Position numbers and translations under genes: made by a program | The notes under the pieces: generated by a model | Database searches by the model: none | Told to the model about the DNA's origin: nothing | Seen by the model: the letters and a program-made list of their open reading frames with translations, nothing else | Shown: positions 8,716-17,011 of the stretch, one piece after another | Position numbering within the stretch: the first letter of the stretch is position 1 | Layout: each line of letters starts with the position of its first letter | From: Roseiarcus sp036489975 | Lineage (GTDB): Bacteria > Pseudomonadota > Alphaproteobacteria > Rhizobiales > Beijerinckiaceae | Length of the DNA stretch: 64,000 nt | Assembly: GCA_036489975.1 (NCBI GenBank) | Contig: DASXES010000110.1 | Span: 1-64,000, forward strand | Direction of reading: 5' to 3'

Positions 8716-9439
8716 GACGAAAGGCGACAAGGGCGCCAAGGGCGGGAAGTCCGGCAAGACCGACAAGCCGCCGGCCGCCAAGGGCGCCGGCAAGCCCGAG
8801 GCGGGTGCGAAGGACGCCAAGGGCAAGCCGCAGGCGCGCAGGGAAGGCGGCGCGGAGATCGCAGCGGCCGGCGCGGTCAAGTCCGCTCCGAAGGACTATG
8901 TCGCGCGGCTGAAGCGGCTTTACCGGGACGAGATCGTGCCCAAGCTCACCCAGGAGTTTGGCTACAAGAATGCGCTCGAGGTGCCGAAGCTGGACAAGAT
9001 CGTGCTCAACATGGGCGTCGGCGAAGCGGTCAACGACACCAAGAAGGTCACCTCCGCCGCGGCGGACCTTGCGCTGATCGCCGGGCAGAAGCCGGTCGTC
9101 ACCAGGGCTCGCAAGGCGATCTCGACCTTCAAGGTGCGTGAGAACATGCCGATCGGCGCGAAGGTCACGTTGCGCCGGACGCGGATGTATGAGTTCCTCG
9201 ATCGTCTGGTGACGGTCGCGCTGCCGCGCGTGCGCGATTTCCGCGGCCTCGACCCGAAGTCGTTCGACGGGCGCGGCAATTATGCGCTCGGTGTCAAGGA
9301 GCACATCATTTTTCCCGAGATCGACTACGACAAGGCCGAGGCTCAGTTGGGTCTCGACATCGTGGTCTGCACGACAGCGAAGACCGATGCGGAAGCCCAG
9401 GCTTTGCTGAAGGCGTTCAACTTCCCCTTCCGGCAGTGA
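8708..9439 (+). CDS. rplE: 50S ribosomal protein L5 with a long N-terminal extension
   Basis: L5 binds 5S rRNA and contacts P-site tRNA. The normal L5 sequence begins around residue 60 (YVARLKRLYRDEIVPKL) and runs to NFPFRQ. It is preceded by about 58 residues rich in Lys, Gly and Ala (MAETKGDKGAKGGKSGKTDK and on), so the protein has 243 residues against ~180 in most bacteria. The frame is open, the start overlaps rplX, and no better start with an RBS is seen near the core. The extension looks disordered and basic; its role is unknown. Confidence 0.95.
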   Translation: MAETKGDKGAKGGKSGKTDKPPAAKGAGKPEAGAKDAKGKPQARREGGAEIAAAGAVKSAPKDYVARLKRLYRDEIVPKLTQEFGYKNALEVPKLDKIVLNMGVGEAVNDTKKVTSAAADLALIAGQKPVVTRARKAISTFKVRENMPIGAKVTLRRTRMYEFLDRLVTVALPRVRDFRGLDPKSFDGRGNYALGVKEHIIFPEIDYDKAEAQLGLDIVVCTTAKTDAEAQALLKAFNFPFRQ

Positions 9440-9474
9440 GCCCAGTGCTCAAACGCGGAAAACGGAGCCGATAA

Positions 9475-9780
9475 ATGGCAAAGAAAAGTGCGATTGAAAA
9501 TAACCTGCGCAAGCAGCGTCTGGTGAAGAAATTCGCCGCCCGCCGCAAGCGTCTCCTGGACCTCGCCAACGACCAGGCGCGTCCGATGGAGGAGCGCTTC
9601 GAGGCGCGCATCCGTCTCGCCGCGCTGCCGCGCAATGGCGCGATCATTCGCGTGCGCAATCGCTGCGAGGTGACCGGCAGGCCCCGCGGCTATTATCGCA
9701 AGATGAAGATGTCGCGCATCGCGCTGCGGGAACTCGGCAATCAGGGCCTGATTCCGGGCCTGGTCAAGTCGAGCTGGTGA
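9475..9780 (+). CDS. rpsN: 30S ribosomal protein S14, zinc-free type
   Basis: S14 lies in the 30S head. It has 101 residues and only one cysteine (RNRCEVTGRPRGYYRK), so it is the long C- form that binds no zinc, as expected for Proteobacteria. It begins 35 bp after rplE and ends 12 bp before rpsH. Confidence 0.98.
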   Translation: MAKKSAIENNLRKQRLVKKFAARRKRLLDLANDQARPMEERFEARIRLAALPRNGAIIRVRNRCEVTGRPRGYYRKMKMSRIALRELGNQGLIPGLVKSSW

Positions 9781-9792
9781 GGAGGCGGACCC

Positions 9793-10191
9793 ATGGCTGT
9801 GAACGATCCTCTCGGCGACATGCTCACCCGCATTCGCAACGCGCAGATGCGCAAGCGCGGCAAGGTTTCCACGCCCGGCTCGTCGCTGCGCAAGAAGGTG
9901 CTCGACGTCCTCGAGGCGGAAGGCTATATCCGCGGCTATTCGACCACGGATTACGGCAATGGCCGCTCTGAGTTCGAAATCGAGCTGAAATATTTCGATG
10001 ACCAGCCGGTCATCCGCAAGCTCGAGCGTGTATCCAAGCCTGGCCGCCGGGTCTATGTGACGGTCGACGCGATGCCGCGCGTCGCCAACGGGCTTGGCGT
10101 TTCGATCGTGTCGACGCCGAAGGGCGTGATGGCGGACCATTCCGCTCGCGAGAACAATGTCGGCGGCGAGGTCCTCTGCACCGTCTTCTGA
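9793..10191 (+). CDS. rpsH: 30S ribosomal protein S8
   Basis: S8 is a primary 16S rRNA binder of the central domain and, in E. coli, the translational repressor of the spc operon. It has 132 residues, full length: MAVNDPLGDMLTRIRNAQ at the start and GGEVLCTVF at the end. A strong GGAGGCGGACCC precedes the ATG. Confidence 0.98.
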   Translation: MAVNDPLGDMLTRIRNAQMRKRGKVSTPGSSLRKKVLDVLEAEGYIRGYSTTDYGNGRSEFEIELKYFDDQPVIRKLERVSKPGRRVYVTVDAMPRVANGLGVSIVSTPKGVMADHSARENNVGGEVLCTVF

Positions 10192-10226
10192 CGGCGCGGA
10201 GAGTTTGAACGAACGGATTAGAGCCA

Positions 10227-10760
10227 ATGTCCCGTATCGGCAAAAAGCCCATCGTGATCCCGTCCGGCGTCACCGCCAAGCTTGACGGGCAGACGATCGC
10301 CGTCAAAGGCGCGAAGGGCGAATTGAAATTTACCGCGCCCAAGGAAGTCGCGATTGCGATCGATGGCGGGGAAGTGCATGTCACGCCGCATGGCCAGGAC
10401 AAGCGTTCCCGCGCGATGTGGGGCACGGCGCGCGCGCAGGTGCAGAATCTGGTCGGCGGCGTCACCAAGGGATTCGAGAAGAAGCTCGAGATCAACGGCG
10501 TCGGCTACAAGGCGGCGGTCGCCGGCAAGAACCTGCAGCTCTCGCTCGGCTACAGCCACGACATCCTGTATCCCATTCCTGCCGGAGTGACGATCACCGC
10601 GGCCAAACCGACCGAAATCGCCGTTGCCGGTATCGACAAGCGGCAAGTCGGCCAGGTCGCCGCAGAAATCCGCGGCTTCCGGGGCCCTGAACCCTATAAG
10701 GGGAAGGGCGTGAAATATGCCGGCGAGTTCATCTTCCGCAAGGAAGGCAAGAAGAAGTAA
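10227..10760 (+). CDS. rplF: 50S ribosomal protein L6
   Basis: L6 lies near the factor-binding region of the 50S subunit. It has 177 residues, full length, with MSRIGKKPIVIPSGV at the start, two L6 folds, and the C-terminal signature RGPEPYKGKGVKYAGE. It is 35 bp downstream of rpsH. Confidence 0.98.
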   Translation: MSRIGKKPIVIPSGVTAKLDGQTIAVKGAKGELKFTAPKEVAIAIDGGEVHVTPHGQDKRSRAMWGTARAQVQNLVGGVTKGFEKKLEINGVGYKAAVAGKNLQLSLGYSHDILYPIPAGVTITAAKPTEIAVAGIDKRQVGQVAAEIRGFRGPEPYKGKGVKYAGEFIFRKEGKKK

Positions 10761-10771
10761 GAGGCGACGGC

Positions 10772-11134
10772 ATGGCTCACTCCCAAACCACAGCAGATCG
10801 ACGCAAGGCGCGCGTCCGTCGCGCCGTCCTCGCCCATTCGGGCGGGCGCCCGCGGCTCAGCGTTTTCCGCTCCTCGAAGCAGATCTACGCCCAGGTCATC
10901 GACGATGAGCGCGGCCACACGATCGCCGCCGCGTCATCGCTCGAGAAGACGCTGCGCGAATCGATCAAGACCGGCGCCGACGTCGAGGCCGCGAAGCGGG
11001 TCGGCAAGGAGCTCGCCGAGCGGGCGAAGAAGGCTGGCGTCGACAAGGTGGTGTTCGACCGCGGCGGCTACATGTATCACGGCCGCGTCAAGGCGCTGGC
11101 GGACGGCGCCCGCGAGGGCGGCTTGGAATTTTGA
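10772..11134 (+). CDS. rplR: 50S ribosomal protein L18
   Basis: L18 brings 5S rRNA into the central protuberance with L5. It has 120 residues, full length, with the basic N-terminus RRKARVRRAVLAHSGGRPRL and the C-terminal FDRGGYMYHGRVKALADG. Spacing is 11 bp from rplF and 56 bp to rpsE. Confidence 0.98.
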   Translation: MAHSQTTADRRKARVRRAVLAHSGGRPRLSVFRSSKQIYAQVIDDERGHTIAAASSLEKTLRESIKTGADVEAAKRVGKELAERAKKAGVDKVVFDRGGYMYHGRVKALADGAREGGLEF

Positions 11135-11190
11135 CCGAAACCGAACGGCGCGCCGGGCGCCGCGACGACTTGACTGGTGGATGAACGGAA

Positions 11191-11763
11191 ATGGCGCGTG
11201 AAGGAGAAGGCGGCCGCGGCCGCGATCGCAACCGCGAGGAGCGCGACAGCGAATTCGTCGATCGCCTCGTGCACATCAATCGTGTGGCGAAGGTCGTGAA
11301 GGGCGGCCGGCGCTTCGGCTTCGCCGCGCTGGTCGTCGTCGGCGACCAGAAGGGCCGGGTCGGTTTCGGCCATGGCAAGGCGCGCGAGGTGCCGGAGGCG
11401 ATCCGCAAGGCGACCGAGGCCGCAAAGCGCGGCGTCGTGCGCGTGCCGTTGCGTGAAGGCCGGACGCTCCATCACGACGTCAACGGCCGTCACGGCGCGG
11501 GTAGGGTCGTTTTGCGCGCGGCGCCGGCCGGGACCGGCATCATCGCGGGCGGTCCGATGCGCGCCGTCTTCGAGTCGCTTGGCGTGCACGACGTGGTCGC
11601 CAAGAGCCAGGGCTCGTCGAACCCCTATAACATGGTGCGTGCGACCTTCAACGCGCTGTCGCGCGAGGATAGTCCGCGCTCGGTCGCCCAGCGGCGCAAC
11701 CTCAAGGTGTCGACGCTGCAGTCGCGCCGCCAGGGCGTCGAGGCCGACGCGACCGATTCGTGA
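11191..11763 (+). CDS. rpsE: 30S ribosomal protein S5
   Basis: S5 affects decoding fidelity and mRNA unwinding. It has 190 residues. The double-stranded RNA-binding fold begins near residue 24 (EFVDRLVHINRVAKVVKGG), followed by the C-terminal S5 fold (GPMRAVFESLGVHDVVAKS). An acidic/basic N-terminal stretch (GRGRDRNREERDSE) is typical of Rhizobiales S5. Confidence 0.98.
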   Translation: MAREGEGGRGRDRNREERDSEFVDRLVHINRVAKVVKGGRRFGFAALVVVGDQKGRVGFGHGKAREVPEAIRKATEAAKRGVVRVPLREGRTLHHDVNGRHGAGRVVLRAAPAGTGIIAGGPMRAVFESLGVHDVVAKSQGSSNPYNMVRATFNALSREDSPRSVAQRRNLKVSTLQSRRQGVEADATDS

Positions 11764-11771
11764 GAGCAACA

Positions 11772-11969
11772 ATGACCTCCGACAAGACCATCACCCTCGA
11801 GCAGACCTCCAGCGCCATTGGCCGCCCCGGCTCGCAACGCGAGACGCTCAGGGGCCTCGGCCTCAACCGGATCGGGCGGCGCGCGCGCCTCGCCGACACG
11901 CCCGCCACGCGAGGCATGATCGCCAAGGTCGCGCATCTGGTGCGCGTCGTCGACGGTCCGCAAGGATAG
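11772..11969 (+). CDS. rpmD: 50S ribosomal protein L30
   Basis: L30 is a small 50S protein. The start is placed at ATG 11772, four codons inside the open frame, giving 65 residues with the L30 core ITLEQTSSAIGRPGSQRETL and LGLNRIGRRARLADTP. It begins 8 bp after rpsE and ends 7 bp before rplO. Confidence 0.95.
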   Translation: MTSDKTITLEQTSSAIGRPGSQRETLRGLGLNRIGRRARLADTPATRGMIAKVAHLVRVVDGPQG

Positions 11970-11976
11970 CGAATCC

Positions 11977-12459
11977 ATGAAACTCAATGAAGTGAGAGAC
12001 AACCCCGGGTCGTCCAAGCCGCGCATGCGCGTCGGGCGAGGCATCGGTTCGGGCAAGGGCAAGCAGGCCGGTCGCGGCGGCAAGGGCCAGACGGCTCGCT
12101 CGGGCGTCCGCATCAAGGGCTTCGAAGGCGGCCAGATGCCGCTGCATCGCCGTCAGCCCAAGCGCGGCTTCAACCCGCCCGCGCCTCGCCTTCTTAACGA
12201 GGTCAACCTGGGACGCGTCCAGCGCGCGATCGACGCCGGCAAACTGAGCGCGGGCGAGCTGATCACGGTTGAAAGTCTCATGGAGGCGGGGGTCATCACC
12301 CGCAAGCGTGACGGCGTCAAAATTCTCGGCGTCGGCGAGTGGACTGCGAAGGCGAGTTTCGAGGTTGAGTCCGCCTCCAAGAGCGCCGCGGCGGCGATCG
12401 AGAAAGCCGGCGGCAGCCTCAAGACGTTGCGCCAGGAGGCGGCTCCCGCGGCCCCCTGA
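11977..12459 (+). CDS. rplO: 50S ribosomal protein L15
   Basis: L15 is a late-assembly 23S rRNA-binding protein. It has 160 residues. The Gly/Arg-rich N-terminal arm (GRGIGSGKGKQAGRGGKGQ) and the L15 fold (VNLGRVQRAIDAGKLSAGE) are clear. A 136-bp gap follows before secY, the longest in the ribosomal block, and may hold an extra promoter. Confidence 0.98.
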   Translation: MKLNEVRDNPGSSKPRMRVGRGIGSGKGKQAGRGGKGQTARSGVRIKGFEGGQMPLHRRQPKRGFNPPAPRLLNEVNLGRVQRAIDAGKLSAGELITVESLMEAGVITRKRDGVKILGVGEWTAKASFEVESASKSAAAAIEKAGGSLKTLRQEAAPAAP

Positions 12460-12595
12460 GCGCCGATCCCGGGGATGACGTTGGCGCCAGCGACGACCAT
12501 ATGCTAGGGGCGCTCTCGCCAAAGCCGTCGGCTGGCGGAGCGTATGTTGTAAAATGAGGCGCTATTCCTGAAGCGCCGCCCGGAGCAAATCCGCC

Positions 12596-13930
12596 ATGGC
12601 GTCGGCCGCCGAACAACTCGCAGCCAATATCAACTGGTCAGCCTTCACCAAGGCCGACGAGCTCAAGAAGCGCATCTGGTTCACGCTCGGCGCGTTGGTC
12701 ATCTTCCGGCTCGGGACCTACATTCCGCTTCCCGGAATTGACTCGAACGCGTTCCAGGCCGCGTTCCTCGGCCAGAAGCAGGGCGTGCTCGACATGTTCA
12801 ACATGTTCTCGGGCGGCGCTGTGCAGCGCATGGCGATCTTTGCCCTCAACATCATGCCTTACATCTCGGCCTCGATCATTATCCAGCTCTTGAGCTCGGT
12901 GGTGCCGTCGCTCGAGGCGATCAAGAAGGAGGGCGAGCAGGGGCGCAAGGTTCTCAATCAATACACCCGCTATCTGACGGTCATTCTCGCCGTCTTTCAG
13001 GCTTATGGCATCTCGATCGGGCTCGAGGGACGCGCCGGCATCGTCAGCGATCCGGGACTTCTGTTTCGCATCTCGACGATTGTGACCTTGACCGGCGGTA
13101 CGATGTTTCTGGTCTGGCTCGGCGAGCAGATTACCTCGCGCGGCGTCGGCAACGGATCATCGCTCATCATCTTCGCGGGCATTGTCGCCCGCCTGCCGCA
13201 GGCGGTGGTTCAACTGTTCGAGCTTGGCCGGCAGGGGTCGATATCCACCGGGCTGGTGCTGGCGGTCATCGTCATGGTGTTCGTGGTTGTCGCCTTTATC
13301 GTCTTCATGGAGCGGGCGCAGCGGCGGGTGCCGATCACCTATCCCCGCCGGCAGGTTGGCAACAAGATGTATGAGGGGCAGAGCTCGTTTTTGCCGCTGA
13401 AACTCAACACCTCCGGCGTCATTCCGCCGATCTTCGCCTCCTCACTGCTGCTGTTGCCCACAACCGTCGCCAATTTCGCCCAAGGTTCGACGAGTTCCGG
13501 GATCTTGTCGACCATCTCCGCGCTCCTCGGGCGCGGCAGCGCGCTCTATCTCATTCTCTACGCCGCGCTGATCATCTTTTTCGCCTTCTTTTACACCGCG
13601 ACCGTCTTCAATCCCGCCGACACCGCGGATAACCTCAAGAAGCACGGCGGCTTCATCCCCGGGGTCAGGCCGGGCGAGCGCACGGCGCAATATATCGATT
13701 ACGTTCTCACCCGGATCACGGTGCTTGGCGCCCTCTACCTGGCCGTGATCTGTCTGCTGCCGGAATGGCTTATTTCTTATGCGGCCCTGCCGTTCTATTT
13801 TGGCGGCACCTCGCTTTTGATCGTGGTCAATGTGACGATGGACACCGTCGCGCAGATTCACGGTCACCTGCAGGCGCATCAATATGAAGGCCTGATCAGA
13901 AAGGCCAGGTTGAAGGGGCGGAAACGATGA
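12596..13930 (+). CDS. secY: Protein translocase subunit SecY
   Basis: SecY is the channel subunit of the Sec translocon in the inner membrane. It has 444 residues with ten predicted membrane helices. Conserved features include FRLGTYIPLPGID near residue 35, the plug region with LDMFNMFSGGAVQRM, and VGNGSSLIIFAGI. Its stop overlaps the adk start (ATGA at 13927-13930), so translation of the two is probably coupled. Confidence 0.98.
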   Translation: MASAAEQLAANINWSAFTKADELKKRIWFTLGALVIFRLGTYIPLPGIDSNAFQAAFLGQKQGVLDMFNMFSGGAVQRMAIFALNIMPYISASIIIQLLSSVVPSLEAIKKEGEQGRKVLNQYTRYLTVILAVFQAYGISIGLEGRAGIVSDPGLLFRISTIVTLTGGTMFLVWLGEQITSRGVGNGSSLIIFAGIVARLPQAVVQLFELGRQGSISTGLVLAVIVMVFVVVAFIVFMERAQRRVPITYPRRQVGNKMYEGQSSFLPLKLNTSGVIPPIFASSLLLLPTTVANFAQGSTSSGILSTISALLGRGSALYLILYAALIIFFAFFYTATVFNPADTADNLKKHGGFIPGVRPGERTAQYIDYVLTRITVLGALYLAVICLLPEWLISYAALPFYFGGTSLLIVVNVTMDTVAQIHGHLQAHQYEGLIRKARLKGRKR

Positions 13931-14520
13931 GGCTCATACTGCTCGGTCCGCCAGGGGCCGGCAAGGGCACGCAGGCGCAAAGGCTGGCCAAGACTCTCAA
14001 CATCCCGCAATTGTCGACCGGCGACATGTTGCGCGCGGCGGTTGCGGCCGGGACCCCGATCGGGCTTAAGGCGAAGGCGGTGATGGAGTCGGGCGCGCTG
14101 GTGTCGGACGACACCGTTGTTGGGATCATCAACGACCGGATTGATGAGCCGGACGCGAAGCGCGGCTTCATCCTCGACGGATTTCCCCGCACGGTGGCGC
14201 AGGCGCGAACGCTCGAGGTCATGCTCGCCGCCAAGGGGCTGAAGCTCGACGCCGCAATCGAACTGACGGTCGATGCGCCCAGGCTCGTCGAGCGAATTGT
14301 CCGGCGCGCGGAGCAGGCGAACGCTGCCGGGCTGCCGGCGCGCAAGGACGACGATCCGGAAGTGTTCAAGTCGCGTCTCGCGGCCTACCAGCGCGACACC
14401 GCCGCGGTGACGCCGTTCTATCGCGAGCGCGGGCTCCTGCACGGAGTCGACGGCATGGCGCCGATCGAGGAGGTCGCCAAGGCGATCGACGGGGTGCTCT
14501 CGGAAGTCGCCGCCGCGTGA
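13927..14520 (+). CDS. adk: Adenylate kinase
   Basis: Adk catalyses ATP + AMP to 2 ADP. It has 197 residues, the short form with a reduced LID domain common in alphaproteobacteria. The P-loop GPPGAGKGTQA is at residues 7-17, the AMP-binding LSTGDMLR follows near 33, and FILDGFPRTVAQA lies near 80. It overlaps secY upstream and the next gene downstream (GTGA at 14517). In most Hyphomicrobiales adk is followed by rpsM-rpsK-rpoA-rplQ; here it is not. Confidence 0.98.
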   Translation: MRLILLGPPGAGKGTQAQRLAKTLNIPQLSTGDMLRAAVAAGTPIGLKAKAVMESGALVSDDTVVGIINDRIDEPDAKRGFILDGFPRTVAQARTLEVMLAAKGLKLDAAIELTVDAPRLVERIVRRAEQANAAGLPARKDDDPEVFKSRLAAYQRDTAAVTPFYRERGLLHGVDGMAPIEEVAKAIDGVLSEVAAA

Positions 14521-15575
14521 CGGCGCCGCCGGCAGAGGCGGAGGCGCTCATCGAGCGCCGGGGCCGCGCCGGCGTCATTGTGCTCAATCGCCCCAAGGCG
14601 CTGAACGCGCTGACCCTCACCATGGTGCGGCTGATCGCCGCCGCTCTGGACGAATGGGACCGGGACGGCGCCGTCGACCGGATCGTCTTTCTCGGAGCGG
14701 GCGAGCGGGCTTTTTGCGCTGGCGGGGATATCCGGCGCCTCTATGACCTTGGCCGCGCGGGCGAGCATGACGAGCAGCTGACCTTCTGGCGTGAGGAATA
14801 CCAGCTCGATCGGCGGATCAAGACCTATCCGAAACCGATCGTCGCCCTTGTGGACGGCATCGTGATGGGCGGGGGCGTTGGTTTCGCGATGCACGCGACG
14901 CACACGGTGGCGAGCGAACGCTTTGTCTTCGCGATGCCCGAGGTGGGCATCGGCTTCTTCCCCGATGTCGGGACGGCATGGCTTCTTCCGCGCCTCCCCT
15001 TTCACGTGGGCGTTTATTTCGCGCTGACCGGGCTGCGCGCTGACGCGGGCGACGCTCTGGCGTTGGGTTTGGCTCAGGCCTTTGTTCCGAGCGCGTCGTT
15101 TCCGGCATTGGCGCAGGCGCTGGAAAAGGAATCGCTCAAGACCGCGCTCGCCCGCTTCGCCACGCCGCCGCCCCGTTCGACTCTCATAAGCGAGGCCGAA
15201 GCCATCGAGGCTTGTTTCGCCCGGCCGGATCGAACCGCGATCCTGGAGGCCCTGCGCGTCGCCGAGACGCAGAGCCCAGCCTTCGCGGCGCCGGCCCGCG
15301 CGGCGATGATGGAGAAATCGCCGACCAGCCAGGCGATCGTCCTGAGACAGATGGGTTTGGGGGCCACGGTTGATTTTGACGAGGCCTTGCGCATGGATTA
15401 CCGCATCGTCTCGCGAATCTGCCGCGGCCATGATTTTTACGAAGGCGTTCGCGCCGTGATCGTCGACAAGGACAATCGCCCGCGCTGGAGTCCCCCGCCA
15501 TCGCGGACGGAGGTCGACGCTTACTTCTCGCCCCTCGGCGACGGCGAACTCAAATTTCCGGCTCGGGACGCATGA
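14517..15575 (+). CDS. Enoyl-CoA hydratase / 3-hydroxyisobutyryl-CoA hydrolase family protein
   Basis: This is a crotonase-fold enzyme, most like 3-hydroxyisobutyryl-CoA hydrolase of valine breakdown in length (352 residues) and motifs. The oxyanion-hole segments AFCAGGD (65-71) and MGGGVGF (117-123) are intact, followed by PEVGIGFFPDVG (141-152), characteristic of the HIBCH branch. The start is GTG 14517, overlapping the adk stop. It also overlaps the next gene (ATG 15572). Its place in the secY-adk operon is unusual. A plain enoyl-CoA hydratase is the alternative, but the extra ~90 C-terminal residues favour HIBCH. Confidence 0.88.
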   Translation: MTAPPAEAEALIERRGRAGVIVLNRPKALNALTLTMVRLIAAALDEWDRDGAVDRIVFLGAGERAFCAGGDIRRLYDLGRAGEHDEQLTFWREEYQLDRRIKTYPKPIVALVDGIVMGGGVGFAMHATHTVASERFVFAMPEVGIGFFPDVGTAWLLPRLPFHVGVYFALTGLRADAGDALALGLAQAFVPSASFPALAQALEKESLKTALARFATPPPRSTLISEAEAIEACFARPDRTAILEALRVAETQSPAFAAPARAAMMEKSPTSQAIVLRQMGLGATVDFDEALRMDYRIVSRICRGHDFYEGVRAVIVDKDNRPRWSPPPSRTEVDAYFSPLGDGELKFPARDA

Positions 15576-16042
15576 AATACACCATGCGCCAGAGCCGCGA
15601 CGGCGCAATCGAACTCGTCGATCAATCCCCTCCGACGACTGAGCGCCGCGATCTCATGTCCGCCGTTTCGCGGCTGGGCTGGGAGACGGTGCTCATTTGG
15701 TACATGCGCACCCTGGCCTGGGTCTGGGTCGCCAAGGGTCTCTTCCACTGGGCGATCATTCTGGGCGCGTTTCCAGCGCTCGGGCAGTTCACCACGATGG
15801 CGCTGCCTCTGCAGGCGACGATTGTCGCCTTTGCCTGCCTCGATTTGCTGGCGGCCGTCGGCTTGTGGCTGGCCGCGGCCTGGGGCGGGGCGATTTGGCT
15901 CCTGTGCGCGGTGGTCGAGGCCGCTTCGCCCATCCTCAGTCCGCGGGCGGCCGCGATCGGATACGGCGGCGCGCTGCTCAATATCGTGCTCGTCGCCGGC
16001 TATTTCCTTTTGAGCTGGCGGGCGGCGCGCGACCGGGCCTGA
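15572..16042 (+). CDS. DUF6163-like membrane protein
   Basis: A 156-residue protein with a ~40-residue cytoplasmic N-terminus and about four hydrophobic segments (WYMRTLAWVWVAKGLFHWAI; TTMALPLQATIVAFACL; LWLAAAWGGAIWLLCAVVEA; GALLNIVLVAGYFLLSW). It matches my memory of the DUF6163 proteins that sit next to ldtR in many Hyphomicrobiales. No function is established. Its ATG overlaps the stop of the preceding hydrolase gene. Confidence 0.75.
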   Translation: MKYTMRQSRDGAIELVDQSPPTTERRDLMSAVSRLGWETVLIWYMRTLAWVWVAKGLFHWAIILGAFPALGQFTTMALPLQATIVAFACLDLLAAVGLWLAAAWGGAIWLLCAVVEAASPILSPRAAAIGYGGALLNIVLVAGYFLLSWRAARDRA

Positions 16043-16051
16043 CCTTATATT

Positions 16052-16067
16052 CCCCCGCGTTTGGGGG
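16052..16067 (+). terminator. Short GC hairpin after the secY-adk-DUF6163 run
   Basis: CCCCC and GGGGG, six bases apart, form a small hairpin 10 bases after the DUF6163 stop. No T-run follows, so it is a weak candidate for the end of the ribosomal transcript. Confidence 0.25.
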
Positions 16068-16264
16068 CCGAACGGCAGGCCCTGGCTTGCGTTCGTGTCT
16101 TGTAAACGTAAACAAACTCTTTGATTCAATTGAAATTTACCAGCGCCTGAAAACTTTGGATTCATCTTGACTCTTAAACTCGTATTCACGCGCTTCCGTT
16201 ACAGTTCTACTCACAAGAAGACCAGAGAAACGCTCGGCCGCCGAAGCGAACAGACGGGTGTGCT

Positions 16265-16777
16265 ATGATTAACGCAGTCAAAACGCAAGATATTGCAGCT
16301 CGGTCCGAACCTGAACTTCGGGTATCGGGTTTGTATCTCGAGACGCTAACAATGGTCGAGCGGCTCCACCGCCGGTTGCTGGACGTTATCAAGGATGAAT
16401 TCGACCGCCGCGGGCGTTCAGACATCAACGCGGTGCAGGCCTTGCTCCTCTACAATATCGGCGACAAGGAATTGACCGCGGGCGAATTGCGCACGCGAGG
16501 CTATTATCTCGGCTCGAACGTTTCGTATAACGTCAAGAAGCTGGTTGAGATCGGATTCCTCCACCATTCCCGTTCGCGCATCGATCGCCGGTCGGTTCGG
16601 ATCAGCCTGACCGAACGGGGCAAGGAGGTGCATCGCATCGTCGCCGGCATCTATGAGAAGCATGCGCGCACGATCGAACAAATCGGCGGCATTCCAGGCG
16701 ACGACTTCGCCCGGATGAACGCCTCCCTGCTGCGCCTCGAGCGATATTGGACCGACCAGATCAAATATCGGCTTTGA
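16265..16777 (+). CDS. ldtR: MarR-family regulator LdtR
   Basis: A 170-residue winged-helix regulator of the MarR superfamily. The central part (SDINAVQALLLYNIGDKELT, then YYLGSNVSYNVKKLVEIGFL as the recognition region, then RSVRISLTERGKEV as the wing) matches LdtR, known from Sinorhizobium and Liberibacter to control an L,D-transpeptidase gene and osmotic tolerance. The gene is preceded by a 222-bp AT-richer leader and followed by a strong terminator, and ldtP comes next on the same strand. These neighbours support the call. Confidence 0.9.
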   Translation: MINAVKTQDIAARSEPELRVSGLYLETLTMVERLHRRLLDVIKDEFDRRGRSDINAVQALLLYNIGDKELTAGELRTRGYYLGSNVSYNVKKLVEIGFLHHSRSRIDRRSVRISLTERGKEVHRIVAGIYEKHARTIEQIGGIPGDDFARMNASLLRLERYWTDQIKYRL

Positions 16778-16810
16778 CGGCGCCGCCCGGCGCCTCCAGT
16801 CAAACAGCCA

Positions 16811-16840
16811 AACGGGGCGTTCCTTGCGGGACGCCCCGTT
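16811..16840 (+). terminator. Intrinsic terminator of ldtR
   Basis: AACGGGGCGTTCC and GGGACGCCCCGTT form a 13-bp stem with one mismatch around the loop TTGC, and a short TTTT run straddles the end of the stem. It lies 33 bases after the ldtR stop and separates it from ldtP. Confidence 0.85.
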
Positions 16841-17011
16841 TTGACGTTCATATGTCATTAAGGGAACGGCCATAAAAACGCCCGAGTGAAACCTATGGTG
16901 CGCGTGGAAGCGCGAAGGCTTGTCGCGGTTGCCGCAGCGTCCTCCGGAGCCTGAGGGCATGGCGGCAAGGGGTCGGGGCGAGCACCGTCCGTTCTTGGAG
17001 ATATTCAGTTG

